NCBI GenBank assembly: GCA_031417395.1
Contig: JANOVM010000034.1
Span: forward strand, 62,001 to 126,000
Direction: 5' to 3'
DNA length: 64,000 nt
DNA from: JADKIH01 sp031417395
Lineage (GTDB): Bacteria > Bacteroidota > Bacteroidia > AKYH767-A > 2013-40CM-41-45
A program made the translations under genes and the position numbers. Within the stretch, counting starts at the first letter, position 1. Each line of letters opens with the position of its first letter. The notes beneath the pieces are model-generated. The model was given only the letters and a program-made list of their open reading frames with translations, ran no database searches and had not been told where the DNA came from. This document shows positions 43,874 through 54,300 of the stretch, piece after piece.

Positions 43874-46228
43874 TTAATTTTTAATGATATTCTGATAACT
43901 TCTGGAACCATCGGAGAACAATACTTCGAGTAAGTAACTTCCCTGAGCCAGTTTTTGAAGATTAACAATACCTTCTGAGCCGTTTAATTTACCGGAGAGA
44001 ACTTCAGATCCAAGGTTAGAAAGGATTCTATATCCAACTGTCTTTTCATTAAATGACGTCGAATTGATATGTAAATCAGACGTAACAGGATTTGGATATG
44101 CTTTAAAAGATTGTGCTGACTTAATCTCATTAACAGAAGCGGTAATTTGCATTGGTGAATAAACGTTCAGGCTGAATCCTGCCATACCTCTGTAAATATA
44201 TCCTAAAGAGTCGACCGTAATGGAATCACAATAAGTGCTTGAACATCCGTTTGCATCAGTGACAGTCAGGCATAGATTGTATACACCTGTTGTTGAATAA
44301 TAATGAGAAGGGAATGGAAGAGAATCTACTGAACCATCGCCGTAATCCCAGTTGAAACCAAGATTGACTCCGCTTGATAAATTTACCACTGAAACCTGGT
44401 AAGGAGCCAATTGAACGATTGCAAAGAAAGCCTGACAGCCGCCAATAGGATTAATAATGGTATCAACAAGTATCGGTGAGCAGAATTGATCGGTGCAATT
44501 TCCTGAGGTAATAGTCAGACAAACATTATAAGTTCCGGGGGTAGAATATGTATGCTGAGGGAATCTAGTAGTTGAAGTTGTATTGTCTCCGAAATCCCAG
44601 AAATAGGTAGTGTTATTAATGTTTGAGATCGACAAGTCAATAAAATATCCTGTAAGTCCCAAGCTGGTAGAAAGGAAAGATGCTTGACAAACGCTTGGTC
44701 CGGGGCCAACAAATACTGTAACACATGTTTGACAAAGAGTCACGATACCTGCTGAATCTCTTTCAATTACACAAGCCAAATATACGCCCGGAGCATTGTA
44801 TGTGTGATTTACATATGATCCTGTTCCGATATTACCATCACCAAAATCCCATACAATTTGTGAAGAAAGATTAGAGGATTGGAAACTGAAAATAAATGAA
44901 TTCTGAAAAATTGAATCAGGGAAGAAATTAATTACACAAGGACCGGAATTACTTCCCACAGTTACCCAATCGCAAGAAGAGCAAACAACCTGGCCACTAT
45001 TGCCAATAGTAACACATACTAAATATGTTCCTGCATTAGTATAGGTATGGCTTGGATTTGCACCAGTTCCCGAAGTGTTATCGCCAAAATCCCACGAAAC
45101 AGAATAATTAGTTCCCGGAACATTAGCCTGAAAGTTCACAAAAAGATTATTTTGAGGATTGACTGCAGATGTAAAGTTACAATTGAGATTTGAATTTACC
45201 TGAACGGTAAAACAAGAAGAACAAATTATTGTATTCGTTACTGAATCGATTTCAGACATACATACAATAAATAATCCGGGGCTATTATATGTATGACTGA
45301 TATTCATTCCTGTACCAGTACTTCCATCACCGAAATCCCATGATATACTTGAAGTGTTACTTCCCGGTTGTCCATAAAAATCGAAGGTATTGGGTAACAA
45401 AAGACTTGGTCCAAAGCTGAACTGGCAATTTCCCTGCGTATTACCTACAGAAACGAAATCACAATAAGTGCAAATAGTTGTACCTACAGAATCCGTTTCA
45501 TAAATACAAACATTATATAGACCCGGAGCCGGAAAAGTATGGGTAACCTGATTACTGCCTGTTAATGAAGTACTATCACCGAAATCCCAACGAATGTTAG
45601 AACCGGAGGCTACATTGGATGCAAAAGTAAATGTATTGGAATTAGGAACAGAATTATAAGTAAAAGTGCAACTTGAACCGGTTGGTATAATATTAACTTG
45701 TTGACAAGAATAGCAAATAGTTGCACCTGTAGCAGGATCTATTTCTGTTAAGCAGACAAAATAGTGACCGGGCTGATTATATGTATAAGTTATAGTGTTA
45801 CCTACGGCTGTTCCACCATCACCCATATCCCATTGTGCAATGGAGTTAGGAATTGATTGAGCCTGGCCAATAACTACATTGGGTGCTGAAGTTGTAATTA
45901 CACTAAATGAACATGCCGGCGGAGCCGTATTATAACCAACAGAATCACAGCTTGAACAAACTTGAGCGTTTAAAGAATTATAAATATAACAACAAGCGTA
46001 AACAGGCAGTGGTGTATTATAAATGTGGGTAGGACTATACGTTGAATCGGTAGTGCCATCGCCGAAATCCCATACAAAGTGATACAAATTTGGTGAATAC
46101 GTTGAATCAGGGTAAAATGAAACAATATTTGTTCCCGGGTTACTTGAATAAGTAAAACCGCAAAAAAACTGTGCTCTTACATTGAAGACTAACAGTAACA
46201 TTAAAATAGAGAGTGATAATTTTTTCAT
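43874..46228 (-). CDS. Secreted PKD-repeat protein, Cys-rich, with T9SS type A sorting domain
   Basis: A 784-residue protein. A signal peptide (KLSLSILMLLLVFNVRAQ) is followed by eight PKD-like repeats with the signature WDFGDG / WDFGDN and HxYxxxG. Each of the first six repeats ends in CxxC (CSSC, CYSC, CTYC, CSSC, CSSC, CQTC); the last two have C-x4-C. The repeats also open with a Cys and carry VC(L/I/M) inside, giving about four Cys per repeat. The C-terminal sorting domain (FKAYPNPVTSDLHIN; LQKLAQGSYLLEVLF) sends it through T9SS. PKD domains usually mediate protein or polysaccharide contacts. ATG 46228 begins the signal peptide. Confidence 0.88.
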   Translation of the reverse strand: MKKLSLSILMLLLVFNVRAQFFCGFTYSSNPGTNIVSFYPDSTYSPNLYHFVWDFGDGTTDSTYSPTHIYNTPLPVYACCYIYNSLNAQVCSSCDSVGYNTAPPACSFSVITTSAPNVVIGQAQSIPNSIAQWDMGDGGTAVGNTITYTYNQPGHYFVCLTEIDPATGATICYSCQQVNIIPTGSSCTFTYNSVPNSNTFTFASNVASGSNIRWDFGDSTSLTGSNQVTHTFPAPGLYNVCIYETDSVGTTICTYCDFVSVGNTQGNCQFSFGPSLLLPNTFDFYGQPGSNTSSISWDFGDGSTGTGMNISHTYNSPGLFIVCMSEIDSVTNTIICSSCFTVQVNSNLNCNFTSAVNPQNNLFVNFQANVPGTNYSVSWDFGDNTSGTGANPSHTYTNAGTYLVCVTIGNSGQVVCSSCDWVTVGSNSGPCVINFFPDSIFQNSFIFSFQSSNLSSQIVWDFGDGNIGTGSYVNHTYNAPGVYLACVIERDSAGIVTLCQTCVTVFVGPGPSVCQASFLSTSLGLTGYFIDLSISNINNTTYFWDFGDNTTSTTRFPQHTYSTPGTYNVCLTITSGNCTDQFCSPILVDTIINPIGGCQAFFAIVQLAPYQVSVVNLSSGVNLGFNWDYGDGSVDSLPFPSHYYSTTGVYNLCLTVTDANGCSSTYCDSITVDSLGYIYRGMAGFSLNVYSPMQITASVNEIKSAQSFKAYPNPVTSDLHINSTSFNEKTVGYRILSNLGSEVLSGKLNGSEGIVNLQKLAQGSYLLEVLFSDGSRSYQNIIKN

Positions 46229-46362
46229 AATATTTTGTTTAGGGGGTTTGGTTCTATTATGCAACACGTTAGTAATCCTTCCGGGGTTTAGTTGATTAAT
46301 AAATATATTTTAAAGCTTAAAAATACTAAAAAAATCGGGTTTTAGATTAGTTTTGTCGCTTG

Positions 46363-46383
46363 ATTTAGTACTTAGTACTAAAT
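46363..46383. promoter_or_regulatory. 21-bp near-perfect palindrome before the DUF2079 gene
   Basis: ATTTAGTACT (46363-46372) and AGTACTAAAT (46374-46383) are perfect 10-bp inverted copies around one T, ending 9 bases before the ATG. It could be an operator. Similar TTAGTAC strings occur in other gaps here (for example near 23210), so it may also be a common sequence element. Confidence 0.6.
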
Positions 46384-46392
46384 TAGAAAAAA

Positions 46393-47832
46393 ATGAAAAA
46401 ACACCCTATTCCATTGATAATAACTAGTTGTGTCTTTGCAGTAATCTATGCATCGATTTCATTGGTTAATCATTATTTGTTTAAGACAGCGGCATTGGAT
46501 CTGGGGGTTTATACGAATGCGCTTTATGATTATGCTCACTTCCGGTTTAATGATTCATTGGGTTTTAAAGTTAATCCTGAAAATTTACTCTCCGATCATT
46601 TTGATTTGATGTTGATGATTGCTTCGCCTCTTTCATGGATATTCGGAAGCTATACTTTGTTGCTTTTGCAAATTTTTGCAATTCTTGGAGGAGGATGGGG
46701 TGTTTATTATTTTTTAAAAGCAAAGTACAATACAGATTCATTTGCTTTTTATGGAATGGTGTTTTTCTATTTATATTTTTCAATATATTCTGCATTAAGT
46801 TTTGATTATCACAGCAAGGTAGTGGCAGCTTCCCTTCTACCCTGGTTTTTTTATTTTATTGAAAAGAAAAATATTTTTAAAAGTATTTTAATATTTTTTT
46901 TAATAATCGTTTGCCAGGAATCGATGGGGTTATGGATGGGATTTGTAACATTGGGAGCAGCATTTATTTTCAGAAAAGAAAACATATTTAAAACACTGCT
47001 TACCTTAAGCGTATTTTCCTTTTTGTATTTTTTTACTATTACTTCTATTGTTATGCCTGTCCTATCGGAGACGAATACATTTTATCAGTTCAAGTATAGC
47101 ATCCTTGGTAAAAATTATGGAGAAGCCTTTCAAACAATATTTTCTGAACCCGGGAAAATTTTTAATGCATTATTTTACAACACTTCGGGAGATCCCATGG
47201 GAGATTATGTAAAAAGTGAATGCTGGCTGTTTTTCCTTTTTTCAGGAGGTGTTTTGCTGGTATTCAGACCTATTTGGTTATTTATGTTGATACCGATTTT
47301 TCTTCAAAAATTTCTACACAATCAGGTATCAATGTGGGGAGTGAATGATCAATACGTCATTGAATTTGCTCCTATTGTTACTTTGGGAGTAATGGATGGT
47401 ATTAAGTCATTTACAAAACCAACAATACGTAAAACTGTAATGACGTTAAGCATACTTTCAGGAATTGGGACAACGGTTCATCTTATGGACAGAACATCGG
47501 CTCTGGTGCCAAAGTCAAAAGTAAGGCTCTATCAATCGGCGCATTGGAAAAGTGATATTCATCAACATTCAGCAAAACAAGCGCTTTCTCTTATTCCAAA
47601 AGAGGCAATTGTTAGTGCGCATAGTAATTTGTATCCGCATGTAGCCTGGCGAGATAAATGTTATACTTTTCCGGAAATCAGGGATGCTGAATATATTTTA
47701 TTAGTTAAAGGAGGAAATCCATATCCGATAAATGAAAATCGGTACAAATATCTTACAGACAGTTTTTCAAGAAGTGAATCATGGAAAATTATTTTTGCTT
47801 CAGATAGTATTTATGTTTTGAGGAAAAATTAA
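46393..47832 (+). CDS. DUF2079 polytopic membrane protein
   Basis: A 479-residue protein with about nine predicted membrane helices. The N-terminal region matches DUF2079 (ALDLGVYTNALYDYAHF; LLSDHFDLMLMIASPLSW; YLYFSIYSALSFDYHSK). The C-terminal soluble part resembles the periplasmic end of GT-C-type proteins. DUF2079 members are thought to be related to GT-C glycosyltransferases; no activity can be assigned. It has a palindrome right before its start. Confidence 0.82.
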   Translation: MKKHPIPLIITSCVFAVIYASISLVNHYLFKTAALDLGVYTNALYDYAHFRFNDSLGFKVNPENLLSDHFDLMLMIASPLSWIFGSYTLLLLQIFAILGGGWGVYYFLKAKYNTDSFAFYGMVFFYLYFSIYSALSFDYHSKVVAASLLPWFFYFIEKKNIFKSILIFFLIIVCQESMGLWMGFVTLGAAFIFRKENIFKTLLTLSVFSFLYFFTITSIVMPVLSETNTFYQFKYSILGKNYGEAFQTIFSEPGKIFNALFYNTSGDPMGDYVKSECWLFFLFSGGVLLVFRPIWLFMLIPIFLQKFLHNQVSMWGVNDQYVIEFAPIVTLGVMDGIKSFTKPTIRKTVMTLSILSGIGTTVHLMDRTSALVPKSKVRLYQSAHWKSDIHQHSAKQALSLIPKEAIVSAHSNLYPHVAWRDKCYTFPEIRDAEYILLVKGGNPYPINENRYKYLTDSFSRSESWKIIFASDSIYVLRKN

Positions 47833-48370
47833 CCTCTTGCTATTTTTCTTCTATAAAATATTCTTGATAGTTTTTAGTGTGGGGGGTTTTAACAGATATT
47901 TTTTTTGAGGCAGAATTTTCTTTAAAAAATTAACTTGTTTTCTTACAGTTTTATTCAGTATACATCAGCCTACCTAAAAAATCATAATTCATGCTTAAAT
48001 TAATTATAGATGGAATTTGTAAGAGATGATATTATTTAATGGCAAATAAAACTTTTTTTTATTCTTTTTAAGAAATTAATAGATTTCTTGAGCCAATAAA
48101 TTTCTATAATTCCTGCATTTAGAAGCTTTTTCCATATTCTCAGTTGATCCTCCTGTGGATTAAATTTTATCCAATTCTGCAAGGTATATCCGATTATCAT
48201 TTAACAAACCATGAAACCCTTTGTATAATGAGCTTGAATTGGTGTACTCAGGCTAAAAGAGCCATTGTAGCTGATTAATATGTAATGATGCTAAAAAATG
48301 ATTACAGGTATTAATGATTGAGTTAGTAAAAAATAAGGCAAATTCATTGTGCATGGATGGTAAAACATCC
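47833..48370. other. Long AT-rich region upstream of the giant adhesin
   Basis: About 540 bases with no convincing gene, tRNA or repeat. It must hold the promoter and leader of the adhesin operon, but I cannot identify a full TTG/TAnnTTTG pair. An in-frame ATG at 48314 would extend the adhesin N-terminus by 19 residues ahead of the signal peptide. Confidence 0.4.
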
Positions 48371-51300
48371 ATGGTTCGTTACTTGAAACGTATTTCGTTT
48401 TTGGTGACGTTTGCTTTTATTTTATGTACTCAAGGTGTTCAAGGAGCAACAGAAACATTTAATTCGGGTTCTTTCATTATCAATATGGGCGTTGTTCCGC
48501 AAACTGTTAACAATGGATTGAAGCCCTACGGATTGATGTACGACCTGATAAAAAATTACGATGTGCCGATAAAATGGGTAATAAATCCAAGTAAGGTAAA
48601 AGACGGTATAGATTTTACATATGGAGGACAAAGTTACCGCGGTGGTACTTTTATTATACATGCGGAATACAGATCGGCGGCTGTTAATGCAGCTATTGCT
48701 TCCTGGCAAGCTCAGGGTGTTGTTGGTGTAACAACAACTATAGGCATTTCCCTTAATGTATCAAACACATTACGCGTTGCTCCTTATTGGGCCATGGATT
48801 CGAAAAATGGTAGTATAGCCATTGGTTTTTTAAATGAAGCTCGTATTCCTTCAACAGCATATTATTACCGTTCACCTGCAACGCTGACTTGTTGTGATGA
48901 CCTATATGTAATGCCGCACGCAGATCCTACCTGGGCAACTCATAGTAACTTGTTCTTCTGGAACCTGAATTGCAGAGGTGGAATCTGGGCCGGTTGTCAT
49001 GCAGTTAGTGTTATGGAAGGCCCTGCTTGTGTGAATCCATCAAATGCTTCTCAAAATTTAAAATTCCTAAGTACGAATGGGCTTATTGATTTTAGCCAGC
49101 ATTCGAATGGAACACCTCCGTATAGTTACTTAAACTATTCTGATCCAGTTTTCCAAATGATGGGAACTGAAGATTTGGCTCATAATAATGGATCTGAAAA
49201 AATATACCTTCCTTTAAAGACAACAAGTAACTGGCATGCCGGAGTTAAGATCGGTTGCTACGATCCGACACATTCTGATATACCAACTAAATCAGATGGA
49301 CTTGCAGTCCTTACAGCTTATGGTAGAGGATTCAATGATGTAAACAGAGGTTATGTTATGTATCAGGGCGGTCATAATATTGGCGGAACATCACCTGATG
49401 AAGTTTCAGCTCAGCGTGAGTTTTTTAATTGGTCCTTCCTTGTTGCTACTGATAAAGCGCCAGTGGTAACATACTCAAACATTCCTGCAACAATGACCGG
49501 TTTACAAATGTATCCCAATTTTACGGCAAATGTAACTTCACCAGCGGGGCTAACAAGCTTTACCTATCAGTGGTTCTCAACTATTGGTGGAACATTTTCA
49601 GCTCCAACCAGCAATGTTTCAAATTTTACTCCACCGGCTGTTGGTTCAATAACAAGTGCAATTATCTATTGTAAAGTGACAGATGGTTGCGGTCGAAAAA
49701 CTATAGAACCGGTATCGGTAACGATTCTTCCGCCTCCAACGGCACCGGTAGCAATTAACGATAGTATTAATTTTTCATCGCTTTGCACGCCTGTTCCGAA
49801 TACAATTAATGTTTTGGTTAACGATTCTGATATTAATGGCAATATGTCAAATTCAATAACTTTCATCGGTGGTGGGAATTACGGTACGTTTACAAATAAC
49901 GGCGGTGGAAGCGTAACGTATTACCCGGGACCGTTATTCATTGGTGTTGATACCATGAGATACCAGGTTTGTGATAATACAACTCCTTTCCCTCTCTGCT
50001 CTCAGGCTAAAATTATTGTAAACACAAGCGGAGCAGGAATTTGTGCTATTTATCAATACTACAGGACGGATACAGTTGTTGGAGATCTTGTACAATTTCA
50101 AAATGCAGTTGATTCTCCGGATTCGTGCTTAGGATTTCCTAATCAGAGTGATGGAAACAATACTAATTCTGCATACTTAAATACGGATGCTGATTCAATA
50201 ATCATAAGACTTGGCATGGTTTTAAGCGCAGGTGATACTATAAGAATTCGAGCCGGTTCAGATAATAACAATTGCGTTGATTTTGTAGCACAAGGTTCTT
50301 TAACCTCCGGTGGATTTGTCAATGGTGTTAATACTGCGAATTTCTCAATCCCAGCCGGTGGTTCAAAAACATATTCGTATTATAATTTCATTGTTACCCA
50401 AGCTACACAATATTTAAAAATTAAAAATCAAATAACAGCCTGTGATAATAATTTTAATTTTGATGGTGTTTATGCTGTACACAGAAGTTGTGTCAGCGCA
50501 TCGCCTCTTGCTCTTGGAGAATCTACAAGTACAGGGCAAAATACTTCTGTGACTACAAATGTTCGTTCCAACGATTCTGACCCACAATCATTACTTTTAA
50601 GTGTATCTATTTATACCGTGCCTGCCAACGGAACGGCAACCGTAAATGGTGCAGGAAATATAATTTATACTCCCAATATAGGTTTTACAGGTACGGACCA
50701 AATAATTTATAAAATTTGTAACACCTCATGCCTTTGCGATACTGCAATTTTAACTGTTACGGTAACAGGTAACCCTTGCCCGGGAACAAAAATCGGACAA
50801 TTCATTAGTGGCAATGCTACATCGGTTATGTCCAGTTCGAATGTTACCAATCCCAACAATGCATTAGGTGTTTCCGATGCCTCCAACGGATCCAATGCTA
50901 ATACTGCCATTATTGCAAATATTGTCGGTGCAAACTTCATACTTAATTTGACTGACACTGTCACAGCCGGAAATACGATTGTTATTCGTATGGCTCCTGA
51001 TAATAATAGCAGTACAACTATTCGTGTTCAGGGTAATATTACTAATGCATGGGGCAGTCCTTCAACTACAACGAATTTTAACCTCCCTGCCGGAAGCAGT
51101 AAAATATATGCCAATTATAACTTCGTTGTGAATGATTCAACACGCTATCTGAAATTCACCCAGCAAACAACCAATGCAAGCGCTGATGTAGATAACATGA
51201 GCTTTAGCTTCTGGTTGTGCCGAAATCTTCCGAACAGACCTCCACAGGCCAATGACGATACTGCCAGCACTTATGTGAATCAGCCGGTAACCAGGAATGT

Positions 51301-54300
51301 AGCATTGAATGATGTCGATCCGGACGGAAACTCGTTAACAGTTTCTATCATTAACCCATTAGCTTACATTGGTACAGCTACAGCAAGCGGTGGAACAATT
51401 ACGTACACACCCGATTTCGGAACTATTGGAACTGATACAGTTACTTACCTTGTTTGTGACAACGGTACTCCATCCTTATGCGATACGGGACGATTTATTA
51501 TTACGAACATCTATCCCGGACCACCGGTGGGAGTGAAAGATAATAGTACAACATTGTCAGGATCTCCTGTTTTAATAAATGTTCAGGCTAATGATACACT
51601 TGCAGTCAATAGTTATTCTTATACAACATCCCTTGCTCCTGCTTTACTTTCAGCCTCAAACGGGACAACAGTTTTAGTTGGAAACTCCATACAATATACA
51701 CCGAATGCAGGTTTCACGGGAGTCGACTCCTTCGCATATAATATCTGCGATAATGGCACCCCTTCTGCTTGTGATTCAGCTATAGTTTTTGTGACTGTCG
51801 ATAACCGTTTTCCTGTGGCTAATGCTGACATCGATACAACAGCTGCATGTAATAGTGTAATTATAGATGTAATTGCAAACGATACGGATCCGGAGAATGG
51901 AATAAAGACCATTACTTCTGTTTCTGTTCCTTCGAATGGTACAGCTGTTATTTCCAATAATCAGATTGTCTATACGCCATCCTCCTCTCCTGTTTTTACA
52001 GGTGTGGCTACGTTTACGTACCAGGTTTGCGATAATGGAATTCCAACACGCTGTGCCACAGGAAACGTAAGTGTAACAGTAAACTCAAATAATCCGCCGA
52101 GCAATCCCCCCACTGTCATAAACGACACTGGTACGACGTTTATTGGACAGAGCATTCCTATTAGTGTTCTTGCAAATGATTCCGATCCTGATGCTGACTC
52201 TATCCGTGTTGATTCTACGGCAATTGGTTTGCAGGCCCCTGCAAAAGGCACTTTACAATATTTGCCTAATAATCAAATTCGTTATATTCCAAATCCGGGA
52301 ACTTTCGGTCTTGACAGTTTCCAATATAAGGCTTGCGACATACATATTTCAGGTTCAGGTTGTATAAACATTATTAGTACATGCTCAGTAGGTAAAGTTT
52401 ACGTTTGGGTGCTCAACCGAGCACCGACCGCTAACGATGATTCTATTGCCACACTAATAACTTATGCAATCAGTAATACTGTTGCAACTAACGATATGGA
52501 ACCCGACAATCAACCGATGACATTCAGTGTTATCAGGAATCCTGCCCACGGGACAATTACCATGAACAGTTCCGGCGGCTATACTTTTACACCTGATGGT
52601 TTATATTCAGGTATAGATACAGTAATTTACAGTGTATGCGATAATCATGTAATACAAGCATGCGATACAGCATATTTATTTATTAATATAGGTACGCTTA
52701 ACATTCCACCCAATCCGCAAGCAGATACTATTACGACTTCCGGTAGTCTACCCTATAGCGGAACTGTAGCTACGAACGATTCCGATCCAAACGGCAACCT
52801 TAATCCCACTAGCTATTCTATGACTAGTGGAGCCACTAATGGTACAATTACATTCAACAATAATGGATCCTATACTTATACTGCTAATATAGGATTTATC
52901 GGAATGGATTATGTATTTTATTCTGTATGCGACTCCGGTGCCCCTATTTACTGTACTCCTTCATACCTTACGATCATAGTTCCAAATTTACCTCCAGTAA
53001 CTTACAATGAAAATCTTTCTGTTAACGAAGATGATTCACTGATAAAAATTGCGGGTAATGGAATATTATCCAATGGAGATTACGATCCGAATTTGAATTC
53101 ACTTAAAGTCACAACATCTCCATTGGTAAATCCATTGCATGGCACTGTAACAGTGCAATCCACAGGCGCATTTACTTACAATCCAAGTGCAGGATTCAAC
53201 GGCCCGGACTACTTTGTTGTAAATGTTTGCGATAGTACCTATATGCTATCACCCTTATGTACTGCTGATACAGTTTTCATTACCGTCCTTCCTGTAAACG
53301 ACCCACCGGTTATTTCAAATGATATAGCAACAACAAATGAAGGAACACCGCTATTAGGAACAATTCTCACCGCAGGTGATTACGATACCGATACAACTGC
53401 ATTAAGTGCCAATACTGTTCCTGTCGATTTACCAAACAATGGAACATTTGTAATCAATGCAGCAGGAAATTACACGTATACACCGAATGCACTCTTCAAT
53501 GGAAAAGACACTGTCGTAATTAGTATTTGTGATAGCGGAAGACCACTGCCATCCATTTGCAGAAATGACACCTTGTTCATTACTATTAATCCGGTTAACA
53601 CTCCCCCTATTATTATTAATGACAATGCTTCTACAAATGAAGGAACTCCGGTTTCCGGAACAATTTTGACAGCGGGAGATTACGATCCGGATACAACTGT
53701 AATAAGCGCCAATACTGTTCCTGTCGATTTACCAAATAACGGAACATTTGTTATCAATGCAGCGGGAAATTATACCTATACACCAAATGCACTATTCAAT
53801 GGAAAAGACACTGTTGTTATCAGCATTTGTGATAGCGGGACACCGTTGCCTGCTTTATGTGTGAATGACACATTGATTATACCTGTGAATGCAGTTAATG
53901 ACCCTCCCGTGATAATTAATGATGTAATTTCAACGAATGAAGATACACCCGTGAGCGGAACAATAATTACCGGCGGCGATTATGATCCCGATCTTACTGT
54001 GCTCTCAGCGAATACAACACCTGTTAGAAGTCCAAGTAATGGTTCTATTGTAGTAAATTCAAATGGAACATATACTTATACTCCAAATCTCAACTTCAAT
54101 GGAACAGATATTGTTGTAATTAGTATTTGCGATAATGGAATACCGTTACCGGCACTTTGCGTTAATGATACACTGACAATTACAGTCTTGCCGGTAAATG
54201 ATCCGCCTGTTATTTCCGGTGATACAGGAAGTACTTCAGAAGGAACTCCAACTTCAGGAAGCATCCTTTCGGGAACTGATATTGATCCGGATTCAACAGT

